Assembly (NCBI GenBank): GCA_900074885.1
Contig: FJUW01000018.1
Location: 255,748 to 319,747, forward strand
Direction of reading: 5' to 3'
Origin: Rhynchosporium graminicola
Taxonomy: Eukaryota; Ascomycota; Leotiomycetes; Helotiales; Ploettnerulaceae
Length of the DNA: 64,000 nt
Positions within the stretch are counted from its first letter, which is position 1; every line of letters begins with the position of its first letter. The position numbers were made by a program, and so were the translations under genes. The notes below the pieces were generated by a model. It saw only the letters and a program-made list of their open reading frames with translations. It was not told the origin of the DNA and did no database searches. Shown here piece after piece: positions 1 through 9,993 of the stretch.

Positions 1-812
1 GGCACCTCCTTTCTCAGTCTGTTTACTTCCGACATATCTAATGAAGCTATTGCTGTCTCCGGTCCTTCGAAATCCCCACCCAACCTTGCGATGATTTCGC
101 CCCCAGGACTCACAACACTGAGTGGGCATATATCACGTGAACATCGTTATGAAATCTAGTTGGAGCAGCTACAATCACAAAGTGATTGTTTCTCAAGAGC
201 TCTAGCACGAAGGAGGATTGTCAAACGAGCTTCACCTGTAGTAAGGGTGACCGCAGCTGGGTAAGTGATGATTTGAGCTCCCTGTCGCTTCAATGACAGC
301 GGTACTTGTGGGAATCGTAGCTCTCGTCATCAGCGTTGTGAGAGCTTACCATTCAGGGCTTGCATCAAAACAGATCATCAAACCAACGAGTACGACTGAC
401 ATCTCAAAGGGATGATTTATCTCCATGCCCTCTTCTACCAATTCAATACCCTTCACCAAATAGCTGGGAAGTTGATTACGACGGATGTCAGACTCCCCTC
501 CCATTCTTAGAAAACTCGATGAATAATCACTAGTACTCTGTTCATGCCAGCAATTATCGGGGAGTTGGATGGAGCTAAGCATGGTTATACAGACTACCAT
601 GAGCAGTTACAACATTGGTGTTGACGACAAATCGTGGCTAAGATATCACCTACACGACTCGTAAGCTGCTTTGGAATCAACACGCTTGACTCGCGGCCCT
701 TTCTCTTCTCGGTCTCGCTTGCCTCACTCACTGTCAACAACATTACCTTCAGCATCTCAAACAATCCCATGTCTTCTTGACTGCCAGTGGATATCATCAT
801 GCACTGGGGCAA
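1..812 (-). pseudogene. Decayed nitrilase-superfamily (Nit2-like) gene, cut by the window edge
   Basis: Reading the minus strand gives a recognisable carbon-nitrogen hydrolase of the Nit2/omega-amidase type, but in several frames. About 346-600 encodes the stretch ending in the catalytic-Cys motif ICFD. A 43-nt GC-AG intron (about 325-367) would join it to LRFPQVPLSLKRQGAQII and LLRARALEKQS near 200-330. The frame then shifts to FVIVAAPTRFHND, and shifts again near 115-125 to VVSPGGEIIARLGGDFEGP, running off the window start. The N-terminal part (about 594-812) is weaker and the SEAS motif region is garbled. Family members are about 280-310 residues and normally unbroken. Two frameshifts plus a poor N-terminus argue for a relic and not a live gene. 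Sequencing error could explain one shift but hardly all. Confidence 0.72.
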
Positions 813-1531
813 TTTTACCGGTACAAGCGCCAGGATATCAGTCTCTCCACTAGTAATGCCGTTTCGTCCTTAGCATCTGGATGAACCGTTCTTGAGATCG
901 GCTTGAAACGTCGATGCGAGTTTCGCACTCTCATTTAGACCCGCGATTTCTGTGGTGTAAGGTTTGGAAGGATATTTGCGCATTTTAACATGTTTTGGCT
1001 CCTTAAATCAAGGATAGGAAGGTTGACAAAATGCTTGCCACGATTCTCGAAATTGGAGGATCTTTGGAACACGCTTGCAAGTGAAAGAAGGTATACGGAG
1101 ATTCATTGATGAGAGTTTACGGAGACTCCCCACCCAAAATGGTCCAAACTTGTCGAAGATCTGAGATGTGTCCATAAAAAGCCACTTATCAAGCTCATCG
1201 GTCAAGGAGCATTGTGTTCATCGATCGTGAAAGATGGGAAGGAGTAAGGCAAATTGCTAGAACCACAGATTAGAATATTGAAAAAGCCATCAAGGCTGAC
1301 TTGTTCGGCGCTATCTCGTCCTTTAACAAGAATAGAAACATATTCTTTACTTAACAAGAATAACTAACTATTCGGGCTTCGGTCTTCCATTTATCACGAA
1401 CTTATCGCCAAGTCATATGCTAGCATTGGTCTCATGCCTTGATTCCGAGGCTTCAACAATTTTCCAGCTCATTCACATTTGTTTGACTTTGAATTCCGGC
1501 TCCATCGCAATTCAAAGCAACAACCACCATA
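813..1531. other. Intergenic, no gene recognised
   Basis: Lies between the nitrilase relic and the uL11m gene, and should hold the uL11m promoter in its last few hundred bases. Only short open frames without recognisable protein content are present. A minus-strand frame at 1008-1205 has a phrase resembling a cytochrome P450 N-terminal loop but nothing else supports it. Confidence 0.6.
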
Positions 1532-2074
1532 ATGTCCAAAGCCAGAGCAGCAACAGATCAGATAGTGAAGCTGATAGTCGGCGCCGGACAAGCAACGCCT
1601 AGTCCGCCCGTTGGTCCAGCATTAGGAAGTAAAGGAGTGAAATCGATAGATTTCTGTAAAGTATGCCCCCTTCCTCCTCCCTCTGTCTGTCACGTAGCCA
1701 GTCTCTGCTATTCGCATTTGTATTAGCAAACTGGCTAACAAACACAGGAATTCAATGCCCGCACCGCCCACATGACACCCGGCATCCCCATACCAGCACG
1801 AGTCACAGTCCGTCCCGACCGATCCTTCCACTTCGATCTCCGGACGCCAACGACAAGCTATCTGTTACTGAAGGCAGCGAATGTAGAGCTGAAGAAGGGG
1901 AAGCTGAAGGGCGCGAGTGGGAACGAAATTGTGGGCACGATTAGTCTGAAGCATGTTTTTGAGATTGCGAAGATTAAGCAGAGTGAGCTGAGACTGAGTG
2001 GGCTGAGTTTGGAGGGCTTGTGTAAGAGTGTTATCAGTACGGCGAAGAGTGTTGGGGTTGCGGTTAGGCCTTAG
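1532..2074 (+). CDS. mrpl11: Mitochondrial large-subunit ribosomal protein uL11m
   Basis: Two exons, 1532-1660 and 1748-2074, separated by an 87-nt GT-AG intron, give 151 residues. The N-terminal half carries the bacterial L11 signature ([20 protein letters not shown], residues about 13-32), the L11 N-terminal domain. The second exon holds the C-terminal RNA-binding domain (about 75-148) with [10 protein letters not shown] and the [15 protein letters not shown] helix. Length and the bacterial-type sequence fit the mitochondrial protein (yeast Mrpl19) rather than cytosolic uL11. The protein binds the 23S-like rRNA GTPase-associated centre of the mitoribosome. The start is the first ATG of the conserved frame, preceded by an A-rich context. 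No cleavable presequence is obvious, as is common for this family. Confidence 0.93.
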
Positions 2075-3604
2075 AGGAAGCGTTTAGATGCAAGCAGGGA
2101 AGGTTGAAGAAGGGGCTTTCGAGGAAGCGGACGGGAAGGCGACCCTCGCGGGGAAATATTGAAGTCTTCATGGAATAGATGCATCAGACACAACCAGAGG
2201 TATTGGAGAAGGCTCACATCTTCACACAGACAGGCTCCTTCAGTGTTGGCAGACGAGGGTGTAGCATTGATCCGACTTGTACATCAACATCATTGCGGCG
2301 GCGTTTTGGGATATATCAAACGGCGGGTGTTGGCACGTTGAAAGCCCTATTATCTTGTAAAATATGGAGTTGGATAATTTCTTGAATATGGTCCTCACCT
2401 CAAGAAGATGTTCGCATTTTTCTTGAAAGACTTGCATCTCCGCTTGATCGGTTGAGGAGTGTCAGCTCGGTTTCTTGATCTCTTTGCATTCTTTCCCATG
2501 TCAATCTGCCTCGTTTGTGTCGACGCGGCACTCGGTAAGGCCTCTGAGTTTCTGGTTCGATAAGGCAGTGCATGTCTTTCCCCTATCAAGTCTTGTAGCC
2601 TCAATTGGCCCTCAGAAAATCGACCGAATTCGACGTCTCAAGTATTCATATAGGAAATGCTCCATCGGAAACCGAAGTCAAATTTACGTCTCGACGGAGG
2701 ATATCATGTCGAAGTCGTGAAGCTATCTAAGAGCATTTGCCAAAAGCTGAGTCTAGGTCAAGCAGGATTGTAAATAAGTATCATATACCTGCTTCTTGTG
2801 CTCATCTTAGTATGGAGAGGGACATGTCTCTAAATGACCGACGGGAGCTGTCACGGTTGATAAAATTCTTCCAATTTCATTCAAACTCGAACTCATCAGA
2901 GGATATTCGTACATCGATAAGGCAAAATTAGGAGAATTCATCATGAGGCTTTACCTAGCCATCCATCTAAGCACGTCAAGTTGAAGCTTCCGATTATTCA
3001 CGAGAAGCAGGACAGCTGAAGACGAGGCCGAGAAGTCGGGCTCGGGATACCCGTCTAGGAACAGCCAACCTCGGCAAGCGTGTGATGAGCGATTACGGAG
3101 CGGAGGCGATCGAATTCAAGCTTCTTCTAGAAGCACTGGTGGGCTGGCCCTGGTCACCTGCTGGAATCCATGTCATTGGCATATGAGGACAGATCAGGCT
3201 GATTGACAATCGATGCAGGGTCCCGTTCTGCGGCGGAGGAAGTGCGCTTCTTCGTGAAAATTAAAAGTTTAAAAGATACGGGGACGGAAAAACTGTTGTA
3301 AACATAGGTACAGGCTTGAGTATATGATTCTCATGGTAACAACCTAGAGGCAGCGGTCGGTTCGGGATCTATCTATAGTCGGTAGCGCTGGTTCTACCAT
3401 GAATGAAAATGACCCGGAGCACTAAGCCAGCCAGCCGTACGTAATATGACAGATAATTGAAATCCTGGTCGGACTACGAAATCCATGAATCTAGGTAGTA
3501 ACTCACACCTTGAAAGAGTGGGGAGGGTGGTAAGACACCGAATCAAACGGAACCAATTGACCGAGAGTTCTCGTCAGCAACCAGCAGCTTGTGAAAGCTC
3601 TGAA

Positions 3605-3712
3605 TGAGTCTGAGTCTGAGTCTGAGTCTGATTCTGATTCTGATTCTGATTCTGATTCTGATTCTGATTCTGATTCTGATTCTGATTCTGATTCTGATTC
3701 TGATTCTGATTA
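3605..3712. repeat. Hexanucleotide array (GAGTCT)n then (GATTCT)n
   Basis: About four units of GAGTCT are followed by roughly fourteen units of GATTCT without interruption. The unit length keeps every frame open, which produces artificial (Ser-Asp)n, (Ile-Leu)n, (Ile-Arg)n and (Asn-Gln)n open frames on both strands. I read it as a non-coding microsatellite. Confidence 0.95.
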
Positions 3713-4262
3713 TGACAAGGGTCCATCCCACTTTGATATTCAGCGGGCTTGCATTTATTATATGCGCTATCTCCGGAATACTTGGTGATTTGCACAATGG
3801 CAAAGACAGGACTGTGCATCAAGAAATTCCATCGCGATTCGTTCCCATCTCGTCCTGTTGGCTCTTACATACTCGGAGACCTGGGGAAGTATTGTATATC
3901 CGTTTCTGCTTCGCTCGCTTGGATAGCCGGCACTCGAAATCTCCGTTCTCTTTCAGCTAGCTATAATATCTTGTCGTCCTTTTCCAGCATTACGGGGATT
4001 AATAGGAAGACTTTCTAATGATCTTCCTTTCATCTGAGGTGGGTTTCCTTGCCCTCGCTATACTAAGTACCTTTGAATTTGCTTGCCTGGTATGCCAATC
4101 ACGGTCCGCTCTCTGCCCACCTTACTTACTTATATTATACTCTTCACATCTTTTCCCCAGGCTCCGTCATCCAAACCTAGAAATTGCATCACTATCTCAA
4201 CACCCTTGTCACTCACGACGCACTCGTTACCTACTAAGTACTAGTACTACTTGTACTCAGTT

Positions 4263-4314
4263 ACCTACCTACCTACCTACCTACCTACCTACCTACCTAC
4301 CTACCTACCTACCT
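4263..4314. repeat. (ACCT)13 tetranucleotide array
   Basis: Thirteen perfect ACCT units, ending in AGGTAC so that the last unit forms the palindrome ACCTAGGT. The complementary form (AGGT)n occurs again at about 34605-34627. Confidence 0.97.
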
Positions 4315-4921
4315 AGGTACTTTATCTAACCTTACCTCTGCCCCCCGACTCGTGCATGCAGGCCATCGCTCCCTATCATATATTGTAACTCCTGAAGATC
4401 CTCTCTCGTCTAATCTCGGCATTGTGCCTAAGGTATCAATCAAAGTTGCATTGCCGTTGCAATATCACAGGATTCTTACTAACTCACGTTCATCTGTCCA
4501 TCCAAAATCCAAAATCCGTCGTTGCCCTGTCTGCAGTGTTGATTATATTATAATATGCTTCGCCTTAGTTAGATTGGCGCAAATCTTTTATCGGCGCCCG
4601 CCCCTCTCAGATCTGATCTCCCGCCGCCGCCGCCCTCGACCTCGACCTCGACCTCGATATTCGACTACTGCCCCACTACTGTACGGCTTGCCAGCGGCCA
4701 AACCCAGCGCCTTCAGCTCAGGTCCGCTCCACTTGCTTTGCTTTGCTTTGTGTGCTTTGCAAAGTCTTGTCTCCTCTGTTTCATGACCATCATCATTACC
4801 TTAATCACCAATATCCATATCCAGTAAGGGGAATTGCTTCTGCTGCAGTTCCATACCTACACCTTCCCATTTCTCACGAGCCTTTTCGAAACCTTAAGAT
4901 ACCCTCCCTCCGTTTCGAACT

Positions 4922-7622
4922 ATGGCTGGACAAGATCCTGTTTCCCAGAAGGGCTCGATTGGTACGTCACAGCTTACTTTTCTATGTTTCAATCAAACCA
5001 TGGCTGGCCCGGGTCCTGGATGGCTCCGTAAGCACATCTTCTAACAGTCATAATAACAGGCTCGTCCCTCGATTCCAGCAGGCCCGGAGGATCACCTACG
5101 GTTCGCTTTGCATCTGCCAACGAAGAGATCGAGCCCGTACCTCTCGATGACGGCCAACCCATACAAGAAACCCGAACATCACAGGAGGAGCAGAGCATCA
5201 AGGAATTGTCACAGTCGCTGCAGAGTACACAACTTCAAGGACGTCGAATGAGCCACTTCGCCTTCGAACCTGTGTCTTTACCAGCATCGAGGGTAAGTTC
5301 GAACTTTTTTCCTACAGATAAAGGCCGTTGCCCGAATATCCGAAAGGAGGGATGGTAACGTGGTTCATGAACCTGGTCTCATACGTGTCTGCTGGCGAAG
5401 TTCATAAGTTCCAGGTGTTTCCCTGCGCTGCCGGCGTAGGCGTCATCTCTCTATTTTATACATGTATTGAAAACAAACGAGATCCACGATCCACCCCCAC
5501 GTAATTTGAGGCTATATGCCTGGGATACCCCACCATATTTGCATTGTATTATATATCCATTTCGATGTCATCTTTTGGTCTTCATCATTCCCGAATTTCG
5601 AACTACTGCTCACTCCATGATCATAGGTTCCTTCGCATGAAGATAGTTCTGGAGAAGCAAGTCGACACAACACTCGTAATTCCTCAAGCCGACCTTCACC
5701 TCACGACAGCCCTCGACAATCTGCCATGCACTCACCGCCTATAACGCCTGCAGCGACACGATCGAGAGACGTCCCTGATTCTACAGCGAAAGGAGCTGCT
5801 TTACAGAAGGTGGAACCAAATGATCCTTCGGTTATCACCCCCCAAATATCTCTCCCAGGGACTTCTCCATCCACGACCAACGTTGATAGCTCTCGACCTA
5901 CATCCTCCGGACAGGTTACTCGTCCAAACAGTCATGCCTCGGATTCTAGGGGCCCATCCAAGCATCATGGCCGTTTCTCGATAGGACCACAAAGCCATGA
6001 TTCAGTCCCTGTCTCTAGAGAACAAAGCCCCTCTCGAGCAATTGGAGCAGGAATCGGATCGGGATCAACATACAGTCGGCCATTTACACCTGCAGGCGAT
6101 GCAAATGATCCATACGCCGCACATAAACGGGTTCCTCAGCCTAAAGGGCCTGAACACATCGACCAGAGATTCAAGTTTCAAAGCCTCACATCCAAGAACC
6201 GGGTAAGCTCCAGTTCTTCCATGAGTATACCACGATCGTCGCGAAGTGCTGTTGATGTTAATCCCTCTGAAAAACGGCACTCTCTCTTCGGAGGCCACAA
6301 TGGTCATGACGAGAGCTCATCAACTCTGCACGGTAGCAAGCATGGCTCCATGTCGGAGTTGAAGAGATTCTTGAAACTGGGTGGGCACAAGGCAAAACGG
6401 CCGGCCAGCCCGACACCGTCCTCGAAATCAGGGACCAAAACTCCACCATCTTACAAAACTCCTTCGCAATTACCCTTTGGCGACGACCATGGATTGCAAT
6501 CAAGATATGGGAAGTTCGGCAAGGTTCTTGGTGCGGGGGCTGGGGGATCCGTTCGCCTGATGAAGAGAAGTAGCGACAACACCACTTTTGCCGTTAAGGA
6601 ATTCCGAGCGAGGCACTCGTATGAGACCGAGAAGGAGTACGCGAAGAAAGTAACAGCGGAATTCTGTGTTGGATCAACCCTACATCATGGCAACATTATC
6701 GAAACTTTAGATATCGTGCACGAAAAGGGGAGGTGGTACGAGGTCATGGAGTACGCTCCTTATGACTTGTTTGCTATCGTTATGACTGGGAAGATGTCGA
6801 GAGAAGAAGTTACTTGCTCCTTCCTACAGATTTTGAGTGGTGTAACCTATCTACACAGCATGGGTTTGGCTCATCGTGATCTGAAATTGGACAATGTGGT
6901 TGTGAACGAGCATGGGATCATGAAGATTATTGATTTCGGTAGTGCGAGCGTCTTTAAATATCCCTTCGAAGGCGGAATCACACTTGCTAGTGGTAAGCAT
7001 GTACATTTCCACGAGAATAAAGCTTCACTAACACGACATAGGTATCGTTGGGTCTGATCCTTATCTCGCACCTGAAGTGTACGATGAACGGAAGTACGAC
7101 CCTCAACCTGCGGACATTTGGTCGCTTGCAATAATTTTCTGCTGCATGTCCCTCCGACGCTTTCCATGGAAGATGCCTCGTTTGACGGATAACTCGTACA
7201 AGCTATTCGCGTCTCCTCCGACTCCTGGTACCGATATGAGGCGGAATTCCGATACCCCAGCACCCTCCAAATCGACTAATGACCTTGAAACCCCATCCCG
7301 GGATGTTGAGCCAGCACCAGCGCCCGTTGTGAGAGTCAAGTCCAACTTAAAAGTTGCACCCGGCTCCGAGGACAAGAAACCAGAAGTTATCAAAGGTCCA
7401 TGGCGATTGCTCCGTCTCCTGCCAAGAGAGAGTAGACATATCATGGCTAGAATGCTAGAGATTGATCCGAAGAAGCGAGCAACTATGGAGGAAATCTTAG
7501 CTGATCCATGGGTTGCCGATACTACCATATGTCGACAACAGGAACAGGGGGAAGTTTTCCGCGCCCCAGGACATACACATACTCTAGAGCCTCCGGCCGC
7601 ACAACCACCTTCTACAAAATGA
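4922..7622 (+). CDS. hal4: Serine/threonine protein kinase, HAL4/SAT4 type
   Basis: Four exons, 4922-4961, 5060-5292, 5627-6992 and 7042-7622, give 739 residues with phases that agree at each junction. The first 380 residues are Ser/Pro-rich and low in complexity. The kinase domain follows (about 385-715): glycine loop [11 protein letters not shown] lysine in FAVKEF, catalytic loop HRDLKLDN (about 507), Mg-binding DFG (about 528) and [10 protein letters not shown] long insert rich in Ser/Pro lies after the [13 protein letters not shown] segment, as in fungal Npr1/Hal-family kinases. Yeast Sat4/Hal4 stabilises the Trk potassium transporters at the plasma membrane and supports salt tolerance, so a role in cation homeostasis is inferred. 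The second intron (334 nt) is unusually long; its ends are supported by frame continuity (LPASR to VPSHE). Confidence 0.88.
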
Positions 7623-8019
7623 GCAACTAGTTTGAAATGAGATATATATGGGCTGGGGTTGCATTGGGTCGGGTTGGTGTTCAGGACTCTGGATTCGGGA
7701 GTGTGGGGTCAGGAAGTGCCTTCGATACCAGAGTTTGAATATACATTTTTCGATTCTTTGCTGTTTTGGGTTTTTACTCATTGACAGTAGAGTGCTTTGT
7801 AGAAATACCCTATCACATACATTGCATAGAAGAGGTTATTTGTAGATTGTGTGTCCGGTGGGCATTGCACACAAGAGCCTTGAGGGCTGGGTATTCTCTG
7901 TATCAGTGATGAGTCTGGAGGATTGTATGGACTGAAGGACAACGAGGCCTCTTGCATGACGGGCATGATACTTCGATCTAATACCATTTCCAATCATTCC
8001 TTCCATAAATTTGACCAGT

Positions 8020-8040
8020 GAACTTCCTGGATTCCAGAAA
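8020..8040. promoter_or_regulatory. Heat-shock-element-like site upstream of hsp10
   Basis: The stretch contains a perfect TTCnnGAA dyad at 8032-8039, preceded by imperfect GAA/TTC units at 8020-8028. It lies about 260 bp before the hsp10 start. Alternating GAA/TTC pentamers are the known binding pattern of heat-shock factor Hsf1; function here is inferred from position and motif only. Confidence 0.5.
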
Positions 8041-8171
8041 CGACTTTAAACTCCACACCTCACGCCCTCACCAACCACCTTACCGTACGTCAATATGTGG
8101 CGCACCATCCTCATCAGCTGACACATGTGGCTTGACTGCCCCGAAGCTCCGCAAAAAAAGTAGCTGGACTG

Positions 8172-8179
8172 GAACCTTC
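8172..8179. promoter_or_regulatory. Second GAAnnTTC dyad upstream of hsp10
   Basis: The sequence GAACCTTC is an inverted GAAnnTTC pair about 120 bp before the hsp10 ATG. It is a minimal two-unit heat-shock element; two units alone can occur by chance, so support comes mainly from the first site nearby and from the gene it precedes. Confidence 0.38.
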
Positions 8180-8300
8180 TCCCCAAGATCTTCCTCTGAA
8201 GAACAACAGTCGCGGGATACCTACAACACTTCCCCTAAACCTCTACCGTCTCAGAACCTTGCCAATTACCCTTTTGTGATTACTCGCTCAAACCGCAAAT

Positions 8301-9010
8301 ATGGTATGTTCCCATTCCGTGCGCAAGATAAAATGAAGAAGATAGAAAAGGAGCTCCAGAAGCTCTCTATTCTCTCCTCTCTCATTTCACTCCTTTCCTG
8401 AGCTCGACTTCAAATTCCCTACTATTTCAAGCTGACACGCGACATCAACAGTCCACCACTTTGAAATCCATCCGCTCCCTTGCACCCCTTCTCGACCGTG
8501 TACTTGTGCAACGCATCAAGGCCGAGACTAAGACCGCGTCCGGCATCTTCCTACCAGAGTCGGCTGTCAAGGAATTGAATGAGGCGAAGGTCCTGGCTGT
8601 TGGCCCTGGTGGATTGGATAAGGATGGGAAGAGAGTCGCGTGTGGTGTTAAGGCTGGTGATCGGGTTTTGATACCTCAGGTATGTTTGGGTTTTCATTTC
8701 TTGTTTGGGGGAAGGCCAGGGATAGCAGGTGGACAACTGCTGGAGATCGAGTTAGAGGACCCAATGGGAAACTACGGACAACGTGCGGCGTGGCGAGCTA
8801 GAGCTACAAAGAAACTGCCTTTGCGAAGAGTACACGGAGTGCTGAGCTTCGCTGACATATTAAACAGTACGGCGGATCCCCAGTCAAGGTTGGAGATGAG
8901 GAGTACTCCCTGTTCAGAGATCATGAGTACGTTCTTTAACAAAGCCCCTTTTCTACAGTTCAGAAGCTAATCTACATTTTCGCAGCATTCTCGCCAAGAT
9001 CAACGAGTAA
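8301..9010 (+). CDS. hsp10: Mitochondrial 10-kDa chaperonin (Hsp10/GroES)
   Basis: Four exons, 8301-8303, 8452-8679, 8868-8926 and 8986-9010, give 104 residues, the usual length of fungal Hsp10. The first coding exon is only the ATG; the intron follows it directly, and exon 2 continues STTLKSIRSLAPLLDRVLVQ. Family landmarks are LDRVLVQRIKAETKTASGI with the mobile loop (about 27-40), VLAVGPG, the GDRVLIPQ segment followed by the YGG start of exon 3, and the terminal FRDHDILAKINE. The protein caps the Hsp60 chamber in the mitochondrial matrix to fold imported proteins. Heat-shock-element-like sites upstream fit stress induction. The positively charged N-terminus acts as a non-cleaved matrix signal in this family. 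No other start would restore the conserved N-terminus. Confidence 0.94.
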
Positions 9011-9993
9011 ATGCTCCAGTACGGGTCCAGGGGATGAACAAGAATGCGGGAGAATGTACTATACATGTATAAAAGCATAGCGAATCAGTGATGGAACGAT
9101 CATTGTATGTGCCAGAGGATGCGAGAATGTAAGCATGAAGCCAGCACCGGGCTTCTGTTGAAGATTTGGAAGGGGAAGCTGAGAGAATTGTAAGATTTCA
9201 ATGGTTGGAGAGCATGGATGAGTATAGAATCGAAAGAGTTAGTGATGTGAAATGAGATCTCCTCTCTTCTACCTACATTGATGTTCTTTTGCTCTTCATT
9301 TCTAGTGTTGATGCAATTTTTGGGTGACAGTCATGATCTTTTTGAACTTTGGAGCCTTGTCCTTAAAATTCAATATCTGCAAGTTTTCTATTTCCTCCAA
9401 CGAGTTTCCTCAGGTAGCTAGAGCTGCGGTGCTGTACCATAGACCATCTTCATTCTTACTGCGTCCTCTCTCTGGATCAACAAAAGCTTGCCAAGCGGAC
9501 TAGGATTTAAGTCGTGAATGGCAGGCGGTTATCTTGAGTGTCAGGCCAGTGTCTGTGAGTCGTCGCGCGATTGTTAGTGAGCGTCAATCTTCAGTGAGTT
9601 CAGAAATCTAAAGCTCTTGTATCTCATTCCTGTTTCCACTTTGCGGACCTTGTCACACTATGAGAGAATTTACATGTTCGCTTAAGTTACACTGATTCAT
9701 TGTTGATTGTTTACTTTCTATAGCGCCTGTCCTGCCTAGTCATGCGTGTGACTGCACGCTATCTCAAGATAAAGATCCCACGTCCCAATCCTCATTTGAG
9801 ATATTTGATTAACACAGCAAATGCTTCCTATTGTTGACTCGATTCAAGCGCCTGGCGATCCACAATTACAACAAGAGGAAGCCCTTCTTCCCTTGCCCTT
9901 TTATGGCTCGCAACTCTTTAATGTCATACCAAATTTCTGTTTCCCACAACACTTTGTCACATCCACTAAACAATCCAAGAATTCACATCAACG
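9011..9993. other. Intergenic, no gene recognised
   Basis: Nearly 1 kb without a convincing coding frame on either strand. The last few hundred bases should contain the promoter of the AA9 gene; no specific element stands out to me. Confidence 0.6.

Larger units (their letters stand above)
2075..4921. other. Intergenic stretch of 2.8 kb with two microsatellites
   Basis: No protein-coding gene is recognised on either strand. It contains a hexanucleotide array at 3605-3712 and an ACCT array at 4263-4314 (listed separately). The part from about 4320 to 4921 is pyrimidine-rich, includes CGCCGC and CCTCGA iterations near 4620-4660, and probably serves as promoter and leader of the kinase gene downstream. 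Confidence 0.6.
7623..8300. other. Intergenic: kinase 3' end and hsp10 promoter/leader
   Basis: No gene recognised. The segment from about 7980 to 8300 holds two heat-shock-element-like sites and the probable 5' leader of hsp10. An open frame at 8018-8401 crosses the first hsp10 intron and is not conserved-looking. Confidence 0.6.

Noticed and set aside
1008..1205. Minus-strand frame with a phrase like a cytochrome P450 N-terminal loop (IFDKFGPFWVGS)
   Set aside because: Too short, no other P450 motif nearby, and no continuing homology in adjacent frames.
3543..3960. Four overlapping frames through the hexamer array
   Set aside because: Open only because the repeat unit is a multiple of three; flanks look random.
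7103..7528. 141-codon minus-strand frame within the kinase gene
   Set aside because: Antisense shadow of exon 4, which carries conserved kinase sequence.
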